This document shows, in pieces, positions 42,374 through 50,153 of a stretch of 64,000 nt of DNA. Source of the DNA: an uncultured Eubacteriales bacterium (GTDB taxonomy: Bacteria > Bacillota > Clostridia > Christensenellales > Aristaeellaceae); NCBI GenBank assembly GCA_944349855.1, contig CALVNS010000008.1, positions 1 to 64,000 of the forward strand. Reading direction: 5' to 3'. Numbering within the stretch: position 1 is the first letter of the stretch; every line of letters begins with the position of its first letter. Below the pieces are notes generated by a model that saw only the letters and a list, made by a program, of their open reading frames with translations, did not search any database and was not told where the DNA came from. Made by a program: the position numbers and the translations under genes.

Positions 42374-43225
42374 ATGGAGCAGGGAACCGTCTTTGACATC
42401 AAGGAATTCGCCGTCTACGACGGCCCGGGCGTGCGCACGACGGTGTTCATGAAGGGCTGCCCGCTGCGCTGCCAGTGGTGCCATAACCCCGAGGGGCTCT
42501 CGCCCAGGCCGCAGTTGATGGTCAGCACGGCCTCGTGCACGCACTGCGGCGCATGCCGCGCGGCCTGTCCGCACCCCGACGCGCCCTGCGACGCCTGCGG
42601 CGCGTGCATTTCCCACTGTCCGCTGGGCCTGCGCCGGCTGGCCGGCAAGCGCTGGACGAGCGAGGCGCTGGCCGCGCGCCTGCTGCGCGACAGGGACCTG
42701 TACGCGCAAAGCGGCGGGGGCGTCACGTTCTCCGGCGGCGAGCCGCTGATGCAGTGGCCGTTCGTGCGCGAGACGCTGGCGCGCCTTCCGGGCGTACACA
42801 CGGCGGTGGAGACGTCCGGCTATGCGTCCGACGCGGTGTTTGAGGAGGCCATGCGCGCGTTCTCGCTCGTCATGCTGGACGTGAAGCTGACCGACCCCGA
42901 GCGGCACCGCCACTTCACCGGCGTGGACAACGCGCCCATCCTGCGCCACGCCCGCATGCTCGCCGCGGGCGACACGCCCTTCATCCTGCGCGTGCCGCTC
43001 ATCCCGGGCGTCAACGACTGCGAATCGCACCTTGCGGCCGTGGTGGAGCTGGCGCGCGGGGCGGCGCGCCTGGTGCGCGTGGAGCTGCTGCCCTATCACC
43101 AGACGGCGGGCGCCAAGTACGAGATGGCGGGCATGGCCTACCGGCCCGAGTTCGACACGGCGCAGCCCGTGCAGACGCATCTGGACGTCTTTGAGCGGGC
43201 CGGCGTGCCGGTACGGGTGCTATAA
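42374..43225 (+). CDS. Glycyl-radical enzyme activating radical SAM protein
   Basis: 283 residues. The radical SAM cluster motif CxxxCxxC is Cys29/Cys33/Cys36 in GCPLRCQWCHNPE. A ferredoxin-like insert (about residues 52-82) with two CxxCxxCxxxCP sets, CTHCGACRAACP and CDACGACISHCP, would hold two extra 4Fe-4S clusters, as in activases of dehydratase-type glycyl radical enzymes. GGGVTFSGGEPLMQW is the SAM-binding GGE region. It should install the radical on Gly649 of the preceding protein. GAGG (42362-42365) is placed for ATG 42374 rather than the nearer GTG. Confidence 0.94.
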   Translation: MEQGTVFDIKEFAVYDGPGVRTTVFMKGCPLRCQWCHNPEGLSPRPQLMVSTASCTHCGACRAACPHPDAPCDACGACISHCPLGLRRLAGKRWTSEALAARLLRDRDLYAQSGGGVTFSGGEPLMQWPFVRETLARLPGVHTAVETSGYASDAVFEEAMRAFSLVMLDVKLTDPERHRHFTGVDNAPILRHARMLAAGDTPFILRVPLIPGVNDCESHLAAVVELARGAARLVRVELLPYHQTAGAKYEMAGMAYRPEFDTAQPVQTHLDVFERAGVPVRVL

Positions 43226-43228
43226 AGC

Positions 43229-43276
43229 ACAAAAAACGAAAAGCCCTTCCTTGCGGAAGGGTTTCTCGTTTTTTGT
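43229..43276. terminator. Bidirectional terminator between the GRE activase and sugar permease genes
   Basis: A long hairpin with core CCCTTCC/GGAAGGG and flanking A-run/T-run arms (ACAAAAAACGA with TCGTTTTTTGT) gives T-runs on both strands for the convergent genes. Confidence 0.88.
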
Positions 43277-43291
43277 GGGGGAAGAAGAGGG

Positions 43292-44134
43292 TCAACCCTT
43301 GATGCCGGTGATCGCAATGCCGCCGATGATGTGCTTCTGGCCAATGAGGAAGGCCAGCACGCAGGGCATTGTCACGACGACGGAGGCCGCCATGACCAGG
43401 TTCCACTTGGAGGTGTACTTGCCCACCAGGCTCTGCAGGCCCACGGCGACGGTGTACTTCTCCATGGTGTTCAGGTAGATCAGCGGGTTGAAGAAGTCGT
43501 TCCACGTGCCCATGAAGCAGAACAGCCCGACGACGATCATGGCCGACTTGGCCAGCGGGATGTCGATGTTCCAGTAGATGCGAAGGCGCGACGCGCCGTC
43601 GACGAAGGCGGCCTCGTCCAGCTCGCGCGGAATCGTCATGAAGAACTGGCGCATGAGGAAGATGTTGTACGCGCCGCCGCCGAGGAAGGCGGGGATGACC
43701 AGCGGACCGTAGGTGTCCACAAAGCCCAGCCGGCTCCAGCCGATGTACACGGGGATGAGCGTGACGGCGCTGGGCAGCATCATGGAACTGAGCAGGCCGG
43801 CGAAGATCAGGTCGCGGCCCTTCCAGCGCAGGCGGGAGAAGGCATAGGCCGCCATGCTGCTGGTGAGCAGCACGCCAATCAGGTTGGTCACGACCACGAA
43901 CACGGTGTTGCCAAAGTACTTGGGAATGTCGGTCTTGGTGAAGACCTGCACGTAGTTGTCCAGCGTGAAGGGGTCGGGGATCCATTGCGGCGGCATGATG
44001 AAGATCTGCTTGATCTCCATGAACGAGGAGCGGACCATCCAGATGAAGGGCATGACCGCCACAAAGCCGAAGAGCAGCAGGCCGATATACAGCAGCCCAT
44101 AGCCGACAAAGCGGCCAATCTTTTTCTTGCTCAT
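43292..44134 (-). CDS. Carbohydrate ABC transporter permease (MalG-like)
   Basis: 280 residues, six membrane segments. MPFIWMVRSSFMEIKQIF near the start, the SSMAAYAFSRLRWKGRD segment and the EAA loop REDLDEAAFVDGASRLRIYWNIDIPLAKSA-like stretch place it in the CUT1 MalG group; it ends with IIGGIAITGIKG. It pairs with the adjacent MalF-like protein. ATG 44134 follows seven G residues, two bases past the upstream stop. No ATPase gene is nearby, so a shared MsmX-like ATPase is implied. Confidence 0.9.
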   Translation of the reverse strand: MSKKKIGRFVGYGLLYIGLLLFGFVAVMPFIWMVRSSFMEIKQIFIMPPQWIPDPFTLDNYVQVFTKTDIPKYFGNTVFVVVTNLIGVLLTSSMAAYAFSRLRWKGRDLIFAGLLSSMMLPSAVTLIPVYIGWSRLGFVDTYGPLVIPAFLGGGAYNIFLMRQFFMTIPRELDEAAFVDGASRLRIYWNIDIPLAKSAMIVVGLFCFMGTWNDFFNPLIYLNTMEKYTVAVGLQSLVGKYTSKWNLVMAASVVVTMPCVLAFLIGQKHIIGGIAITGIKG

Positions 44135-44136
44135 GC

Positions 44137-45054
44137 TCAGTCCCCCCCGTAGTAGACCCATTTGTTCTGGCTCTTCATGATGATCGCGGTGAGGATCATG
44201 ATGATGACGAACAGGAACCAGGCCAGCGCGCAGGCATAGCCCATGTTGGCCTTTTCAAACGCCTGCTTGTACAGGTAGTACACGTAGAACAGCGAGGCGT
44301 TGCCCGGGCCGCCCTTAGTCATGATGAAGCCCTGGGTGAAGACCTGCAGGGAGTTGATCACGGCCATGATGGCGTTGAAGAAGATGGTGGGCGTGAGCAT
44401 CGGAATGGTGATGTGCCACAGCTTGTGCCAGGCGTTGCCGCCGTCCACGCTCAGGGCCTCGTAGTAGACCTGGGGAATGCCCTGCAGGCCGGCCAGGAAG
44501 ATGACCATCGTGCCGCCGGTACCCCACAGGCCGGTCATGACGATGGTGGGAATGACGGTGTTCTTATCCCACAGCCAGCCCGGCGTACCAAAGCCCAGCG
44601 ACTTGATGAACGTCGTCAGCAGGCCGTACTGCTGGTTGAGCAGCCACAGCCACACCACGCAGCTGGCCACGGCGGGCACGATGCTGGGCAGGTAGAAGAT
44701 GGAGCGAAAGATGCCGCGGCCGCGGATGTTGGTGTTGAGCGCCAGGGCGATGAGAAACGCGACCAGCAGCGAGAGCGGCACGTTGAGCACCGTGTAGTAG
44801 GCGGTCGCCTTCAGCGAATCCTTGATGTACAGCTCCGTGCTGCCAAACATCGTGCGGAAGTTGTCCAGCCCGATGAAGTTGATCTCCGCCTTGAATGCGC
44901 TGTAGTCCGTCATGCTCAGAAAGAGCGACACGATCATGGGCACGAGCATGAGGATGACGAAGCCCAGGATGGCCGGCAGCGCGAACAGCCAGCCTGCGAC
45001 GGTTTCGCCGCGGCCGTAGTTGCTGCGCCGCATCTTTTTTTGCGCTGCAATCAT
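44137..45054 (-). CDS. Carbohydrate ABC transporter permease (MalF-like)
   Basis: 305 residues, six membrane segments. ETVAGWLFALPAILGFVILMLVPMI opens the protein; FIGLDNFRTMF, FYLPSIVPAVASCVVWLWLLNQQYG and the EAA loop YYEALSVDGGNAWHKLWHITIPMLTPTIFF are CUT1 MalF features. ATG 45054 has AAAGGA nine bases upstream. A separate promoter with a copy of the 16-bp motif (45156-45171) lies upstream, so the permeases are transcribed apart from the binding protein. Confidence 0.9.
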   Translation of the reverse strand: MIAAQKKMRRSNYGRGETVAGWLFALPAILGFVILMLVPMIVSLFLSMTDYSAFKAEINFIGLDNFRTMFGSTELYIKDSLKATAYYTVLNVPLSLLVAFLIALALNTNIRGRGIFRSIFYLPSIVPAVASCVVWLWLLNQQYGLLTTFIKSLGFGTPGWLWDKNTVIPTIVMTGLWGTGGTMVIFLAGLQGIPQVYYEALSVDGGNAWHKLWHITIPMLTPTIFFNAIMAVINSLQVFTQGFIMTKGGPGNASLFYVYYLYKQAFEKANMGYACALAWFLFVIIMILTAIIMKSQNKWVYYGGD

Positions 45055-45107
45055 GATGAAGTCCTTTCCCGCCGCACGCCGTCGACGTATGTTTTGGGGA
45101 TGGCTTG

Positions 45108-45171
45108 ATTCTAGCATTTCTCCGGCGTCAAATCCATGATAGATTTTCTCTGTCTGTGCACAAAACTACGA
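45108..45171 (-). promoter_or_regulatory. Permease promoter with operator-like motif, copy a
   Basis: On the minus strand the motif TCGTAGTTTTGTGCAC (plus 45156-45171) lies 42 bases upstream of a -10 TAGAAT (45108-45113); the -35 region is poor. The flanking sequence, TGCGATT on one side and AAAATCT on the other, is also shared with copy b. Confidence 0.65.
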
Positions 45172-45223
45172 TTCACAATCCAAATCGCATCGATTGCGCC
45201 ATGAAATTTGGGCGATCGGCGCG

Positions 45224-45254
45224 AAAAGCGCGGGGGCGATGCCGCTCCCCGCGC
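45224..45254 (-). terminator. Terminator of the sugar-binding protein gene
   Basis: On the minus strand an 8-bp stem GCGCGGGG/CCCCGCGC with an 11-base loop is followed by TTTT. Confidence 0.6.
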
Positions 45255-45269
45255 CTGTCGCAGCACGCC

Positions 45270-46622
45270 TTAGTTCGCGCCGCGGATGCTCAACTCAATG
45301 CCGGCGGTCTGGATCTGCTCAGCCGCAGAGTCCATGCCTTCCTGAGCGGTCTTGTTGCCGTAGATGACCTCGTCGACTTCCTTGTTCACGATGTCGATCA
45401 TGTCGGAGAAGTTGACGATCGTGCCGGTGAACGGCGGGACGGAGTTGTTCATCAGCATCTTGATGATGCCGTCATAGCCCTCGGGACGCGCGGGGTTGCC
45501 CTCGCCAGCCCACTGCTCCAGGTACTCCGGCTCGGTCAGCCACTTGTAGTCGGTGGGCATGCGGTTGCCGTTGGCGAACATGGTGATTTCCTTGCCCGGA
45601 TCCTGCAGGTACAGGTTCAGCGCCCAGGCAGCTTCCTTCTCGGTGCTGTTGGCCATGATGCAGTTCATACCGCAGGTGGTGACGGAGACGACCTCCTCGC
45701 CCATCTTGGGCAGCGCGCCCATGCCGAAGTTGACGCCGCTGTCGGCCATGGTCAGGGCCAGCCACTGGCCGTCGATAACCATCGCGTACGCGCCGGTCAG
45801 CAGGGCCACGTCGGAGCCCGGCATGCCCTCGCGGGCGGTCGGGGTCGGCATGCAGTGCTCCACGAGCGCCAGGTCGGCCAGCTTCTGCAGGGCGTCGACG
45901 CTCTCGGCGGAGTTCATGACGAAGTTGCCGTCGGCGTCAACGATCTCGCCGCCGTTGGAGAGGATGAAGGAACCCCAGATCGGCCACCAGAAGCCCATGT
46001 TCACGCCGTAGCGGACGATGTTCTCCGGGTCAAAGCCCTCGTCGTAGGGGGTCAGGCCGTTGGCGTCGAGCGTCAGCTTCTTGGCCACGTCGACGAACTC
46101 TTCCCAGGTCCAGGCCTCGTCCGGGTCAGACGGCGGGTACGCCATGCCGGCCTCGTCGAAGACGTCCTTGCTGTAGAACATCGTCATCAGCTCGATGTTG
46201 CCGCTGTAGGAGATCAGGTTGCCCTCGTCGTCGTAGTAGTTGGCGGCGCCGATGGCGTTCTCCAGATCGATGCCGGACTCCTCGACGTAGGCGTCCAGGG
46301 GCTCAAAGTGGCCCTCCGCAGCCAGCTTGTACGCGATCGAGCCGGACTCCATCGCGGCCAGGTCGATGGTCTCGCCCGCAGCGATCATCGCGGTGATCTT
46401 CGTGTCGTACTCCTCGGTGATGCACATGTAGTTGACTTCGCAGCCCGTGTCCTCCTCGAACTTGTCGACGATGGCCTGCGTGGCGGCCTGCTCGGCGCTG
46501 TCGCCCCAGCCGGTCAGGACGAGGCTGTGGCCCTCGAAGATCTTTCCTTCCTCGGCCAGGCTCATGCCGGTCATGGACAGGCACAGCGTCAGCGCGAGAA
46601 GCAGCGAGATACACTTTTTCAT
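45270..46622 (-). CDS. Carbohydrate ABC transporter solute-binding protein
   Basis: 450 residues, family 1 solute-binding protein with signal peptide MKKCISLLLALTLCLSMTGM ending at SLA. Typical segments are LVLTGWGDSAEQAATQAIVDKFEEDTG, MTMFYSKDVFDEAGM, DEAWTWEEFVDVAKKL and GAYAMVIDGQW. There is no clear lipobox at the cleavage site (the Cys residues lie inside the hydrophobic core). It delivers a sugar, perhaps an arabino-oligosaccharide given the GH127 gene, to the adjacent permeases. It has its own promoter with copy b of the motif. Confidence 0.9.
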   Translation of the reverse strand: MKKCISLLLALTLCLSMTGMSLAEEGKIFEGHSLVLTGWGDSAEQAATQAIVDKFEEDTGCEVNYMCITEEYDTKITAMIAAGETIDLAAMESGSIAYKLAAEGHFEPLDAYVEESGIDLENAIGAANYYDDEGNLISYSGNIELMTMFYSKDVFDEAGMAYPPSDPDEAWTWEEFVDVAKKLTLDANGLTPYDEGFDPENIVRYGVNMGFWWPIWGSFILSNGGEIVDADGNFVMNSAESVDALQKLADLALVEHCMPTPTAREGMPGSDVALLTGAYAMVIDGQWLALTMADSGVNFGMGALPKMGEEVVSVTTCGMNCIMANSTEKEAAWALNLYLQDPGKEITMFANGNRMPTDYKWLTEPEYLEQWAGEGNPARPEGYDGIIKMLMNNSVPPFTGTIVNFSDMIDIVNKEVDEVIYGNKTAQEGMDSAAEQIQTAGIELSIRGAN

Positions 46623-46653
46623 GCTGTATCTCTCCTTTCTTGATGATGTGAAG

Positions 46654-46718
46654 ATTGTAGCACGGTCAAAGCGCCCGTTTCCACGAGAGATTTTTCCGCT
46701 CTGTGTACAAAACTACGA
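46654..46718 (-). promoter_or_regulatory. Binding-protein promoter with operator-like motif, copy b
   Basis: Minus-strand TCGTAGTTTTGTACAC (plus 46703-46718) lies 43 bases upstream of a -10 TACAAT (46654-46659). The -35 position reads GGAAAC, so activation is probably needed. The motif distance from the -10 is almost identical to copy a. Confidence 0.68.
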
Positions 46719-46749
46719 TTTCTTCGTCCGAATCGCACGAGAAACGGGC

Positions 46750-46794
46750 AAAAAAGCGGCGGCGGCACGGCGCATCGCCCTGTCCGCCCGCCGC
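46750..46794 (-). terminator. Terminator after the YesM-like kinase gene
   Basis: On the minus strand a GC-rich stem GCGGCGGGCGG/CCGCCGCCGC with a further GCGAT-rich loop is followed by TTTTTT. Confidence 0.75.
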
Positions 46795-46809
46795 TCTTTC
46801 ATGCAGACC

Positions 46810-48633
46810 TTACAAATCCAGCGCCTGCGCATCCCCGACATATGCGCGCATCGGCAGCGTGATGAGCACCTCCGTGCCGCCCTGCGGGCCCTGCGCGGCG
46901 TGGATCTCCATACGCGCCTCCCCGCCCAACAGCAGGCTCAGGCGCTTGCGCACGTTGGCGATGCCGATGGAATCGCCGCGGCCTTCGCCGTCGGTGATCT
47001 CATAGTCCTGCGGCAGGCCGCGCCCATTGTCGCAGATCGACAGGCGCACTGCGCCGTCCTCGCGCCGGGCCTCGATGCGCACGGTGCCCCCGCCATAGCC
47101 GGCCAGGCCGTGCTGCACGGCGTTTTCGACCAGGGGCTGCAGCGTCAGCTTGGGCAACTGCGCGCCGAGCACGTCCTCCTGCACGTCGATCTGCAGGTGG
47201 ATGCTGTCCTCATAGGCGACCTGCATCAGGCTGAAGTACTGACGCACGTTCTCCAGTTCCTCGCGCAGCGCGACGACGTCGCGCCCGTCGCGCAGGACGT
47301 AGCGCAGCATCTTGGACAGCAGGATGATCAACTCCGCCGTCTTGCCGTCGCCCTCGCACAGCGCGCTCATGTGCAGGATGTTGAAGGCGTTGTACAGAAA
47401 GTGCGGGTTGATCTGATAGCGCAGCGCGCGCAACTCGTTCTCCTTCTCGCGCAGGCGCACGTTGTAGTTTTCCTCGATCAGCGTGTCGATCTTGCACGTC
47501 ATGTCGTTGAACGCGCCCATCAGCACGTTGAATTCGTCGCGCGTGGCGGGCAGACGCACCTGGAAGTCGCCGCGCCCCATGCGGTCGATGGCGTGCATCA
47601 GCCGGCGGATGGGGCGCGCCATGGAGCGCGAGACGCCCACGCTCAGCAGCACGCTCAGCAGCAGCGCCAGCAGAAACACCGCCGCAAACGCCGAGGCGAT
47701 GTTCGTCAGCGCGGTCAGGATGATGCTGCGCTCGGGCACAACGGATACGAGCTTCCACCCCGGCAGCAGCGTGACGTAGGAGATGAGGCACTTCTCGCCC
47801 TCGAACATGTCCACGGTCTCGCCCTGCGCGCCCTGCAGCAGCGCGTTGTCTGCATCGTTCAACACCGTCATGCGCCGGCCCTCGTCCGAATGCGAGACGA
47901 TGTAACCCGACTCGTCCACGATGAAGTGCTGCGCGTCCGGGTAGTCCGTAAAGCCCTCCAGCATCTGGCGCAGGTAGCCCTCCGTCACGCTGATGACGAG
48001 CACGGGCCGCTCCACGTCCGCAGGCAGGTAGGTCAGGCGGCCGTTCTTGAGCTGGTACAGGTTCGCTTCGCCCACAAAGGAGATCAAATAGCGGTCCTGC
48101 ACGTACACATCGCTGAGCAGCTCATGTCCGAAGGCCTGCGTGAAGTCGTACGTCGGCGTCCAGAACGCCTGTCCGCTCAGCTCGCGGGCCCGACGGTAAA
48201 ACGCCGCGTTGTCCAGATTGTAGATCGAGGTGTACGTCGCGTTCTGGCTGTAGATCACCACGTCCGAGCGCAAAAACTGCACCTGCAGCACGTCGTCCAC
48301 GTGCAGCAGGTACGAATTGAGCGTGTTGCGCATCTCGCTGTTGGCGCGCACCGGGCTCATCTGCGAGGCGTCGTAGTCGCGGAAGAAGGCGAAGAGGGCC
48401 TCGTCGCGCACCAGGTCGCTGAAGATGTCCTTGACCTCCTGAAACGTGCGGTCCAGCGCCTCGCTCACCCGGCGCATCGACTGGCGGATGTCCGTATGCG
48501 TATAGGACAGGGCCAGCTCCGTCTGCTGATAGAAGTAGATGCCGCTGGAGAGCACGAGGATTGCCAGGCTGGAGGCCAGCGTGTTGCGCAGCACGCGCGC
48601 GGAAAAGCGCTGGGAGAAGAGCGGGCGCTTCAT
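46810..48633 (-). CDS. YesM-like sensor histidine kinase
   Basis: 607 residues. TM1 is near 17-35, followed by a large extracellular Cache-like sensor (about 40-290), TM2 near 292-315 (FAAVFLLALLLSVLLSVGVS) and HAMP (about 315-370). The His_kinase domain of the LytS/YesM type has the phospho-acceptor His411 in LRYQINPHFLYNAFNILHM, and the HATPase has PLVENAVQHGL and GRGLP. Such kinases sense oligosaccharides or their binding proteins at the surface and signal to YesN-type regulators. It overlaps the regulator gene by four bases. Confidence 0.92.
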   Translation of the reverse strand: MKRPLFSQRFSARVLRNTLASSLAILVLSSGIYFYQQTELALSYTHTDIRQSMRRVSEALDRTFQEVKDIFSDLVRDEALFAFFRDYDASQMSPVRANSEMRNTLNSYLLHVDDVLQVQFLRSDVVIYSQNATYTSIYNLDNAAFYRRARELSGQAFWTPTYDFTQAFGHELLSDVYVQDRYLISFVGEANLYQLKNGRLTYLPADVERPVLVISVTEGYLRQMLEGFTDYPDAQHFIVDESGYIVSHSDEGRRMTVLNDADNALLQGAQGETVDMFEGEKCLISYVTLLPGWKLVSVVPERSIILTALTNIASAFAAVFLLALLLSVLLSVGVSRSMARPIRRLMHAIDRMGRGDFQVRLPATRDEFNVLMGAFNDMTCKIDTLIEENYNVRLREKENELRALRYQINPHFLYNAFNILHMSALCEGDGKTAELIILLSKMLRYVLRDGRDVVALREELENVRQYFSLMQVAYEDSIHLQIDVQEDVLGAQLPKLTLQPLVENAVQHGLAGYGGGTVRIEARREDGAVRLSICDNGRGLPQDYEITDGEGRGDSIGIANVRKRLSLLLGGEARMEIHAAQGPQGGTEVLITLPMRAYVGDAQALDL

Positions 48634-50126
48634 GGCTTACCCCCTCCCCGGTGCAGCCTCCGGTAGGCGACGGGCGACATGTGGTAGTGCTTTTGGAACT
48701 GGCGGATGAAGTAGCGCTCGTCCAGATAGCCGCAGCGCTGCGTGATGGCGTAGACGTAGTCGTCCGTCGTGCGCAGCTGCTCGGCCGCCTTTTCCAGGCG
48801 CAGGTTCGTCAGGTATTCGACGAAGCGCTGGTTCGTGCGCTTCTTGAACAGCGCGGAGAAGTAGTTGGGCGTCAGGTAGAACCTGCGCGCCATGTCCTCC
48901 ACGGAGATCTGCTCGGCGTAGTTGCGCTGCAGGTACAGGATGCAGCGGCTGATCGGGTCGCCGGAGCGCTCCAAAGCGTCGGACGCCCCTGCGGCCAGAT
49001 CCTCCATGCAGCCCGACACCAGCGTGCGATAGTCCGCAAAGCAGCGCGCCTGGCGCATGTGCGCGGCGAACGCTGCGGTGACGGGCGCGGCGGAGGGGCC
49101 GAGCATCTCGCCGCAGCGGATGATGTTGTACACGCTGCCCTCCAGCAGGTGCGTCACGTCGGGCCGGGTGGCGGCGACGCGCGCAAACAGGCCCTCCAGG
49201 GTGCGCGTCCGCTCGGGCTTTTCGCACAGCAGCAGGCGGTGCAGCTCGTCAGGGCGGATCAGGTCGGGCGCGCAGGGGCCGCGCGCGGCCTTGCACAGGC
49301 AGGCGGGCTCGCCCGCGTAGAAGGCGTCGTCCACGCCCTGGCGCGCGGCGCGGCAGGCCTCAAAGCCCTCCAGCAGCAGGTCCGCGCGGTGTTCGCTCAG
49401 CCCGATGCGCAGGCCGTTCTCCTGTGCGGCGCGGCCCAGCACCGTCAAAAGCGCCGCCTGCTCCGCCTCGCGCCCCTGCACGACCAGAAAGAGCATGTGC
49501 CGCTCGGCCGATGGCATCACGGCATAGGGCCGCCCGGCCAGCGACACGCCGCAGGAGAGCATGGCCGTCGCCGCGCGGGCGATGCGCTCCGCCTCGCGTG
49601 GCTCGGGCATCTGCACCGCCGCAATCCAGCCCTCGCCCAGGCCGCGCAGCGCGGCGGCATCCTCGTCCGTCAACTGGTCGCGCGGCGTGCACAGAAAGCG
49701 GTGCAGCGTCAGCTGCAGCCGCTGCCGCTCGATTTCGCTGTTCTCCTCGCGCTCGCGGGCAAAGCGTTCGTCCCATTCGTCCAGCTTGCGCCCCAGCTCC
49801 GCCGCCTCCACCGGCTTGACCAGGAAGTCCACCGCGCCCTGGCGCAGCGCCTGCTGCGCGTATTCGAACAGCGCGTAGCCGGTGATGAAGATCACCTTCG
49901 TGCGCGGCGCCATGCGGCGGATATGCCCCAGCAGCTCCAGGCCGTCCATGCACGGCATGCGGATGTCGGAGAGCACCAGATCCACCGGCTGCTTTCGGAG
50001 AATGCGCAGCACCTCTTCGCCGTTTTGCGCGGTGACGACCTCATCCTGCGGGCGCATCTGCCGAATGCTCTCCTGCAGCATGCGCACCTGCAGCGGCATG
50101 TCGTCCGCCACCAGAATGTGCAGCAC
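48630..50126 (-). CDS. YesN-like response regulator, AraC family output
   Basis: 498 residues. The receiver domain has DD near 8-9, the acceptor Asp in DLVLSDIRMPCMDGLELL (about 56) and Lys in FLVKPVEAAEL. A long variable middle (about 130-390) precedes two AraC-type HTH motifs: ISVEDMARRFYLTPNYFSALFKKRTNQRFVEYLTNLRLEKAA and YVYAITQRCGYLDERYFIRQFQKHY (each longer here only as named segments). It likely activates the adjacent sugar genes via the TCGTAGTTTTGTNCAC motif. It follows GH127 by 27 bases. Confidence 0.92.
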   Translation of the reverse strand: MLHILVADDMPLQVRMLQESIRQMRPQDEVVTAQNGEEVLRILRKQPVDLVLSDIRMPCMDGLELLGHIRRMAPRTKVIFITGYALFEYAQQALRQGAVDFLVKPVEAAELGRKLDEWDERFAREREENSEIERQRLQLTLHRFLCTPRDQLTDEDAAALRGLGEGWIAAVQMPEPREAERIARAATAMLSCGVSLAGRPYAVMPSAERHMLFLVVQGREAEQAALLTVLGRAAQENGLRIGLSEHRADLLLEGFEACRAARQGVDDAFYAGEPACLCKAARGPCAPDLIRPDELHRLLLCEKPERTRTLEGLFARVAATRPDVTHLLEGSVYNIIRCGEMLGPSAAPVTAAFAAHMRQARCFADYRTLVSGCMEDLAAGASDALERSGDPISRCILYLQRNYAEQISVEDMARRFYLTPNYFSALFKKRTNQRFVEYLTNLRLEKAAEQLRTTDDYVYAITQRCGYLDERYFIRQFQKHYHMSPVAYRRLHRGGGKP

Positions 50127-50153
50127 TGGCGCTCCCTCCTTGCCGTGAAAAAG

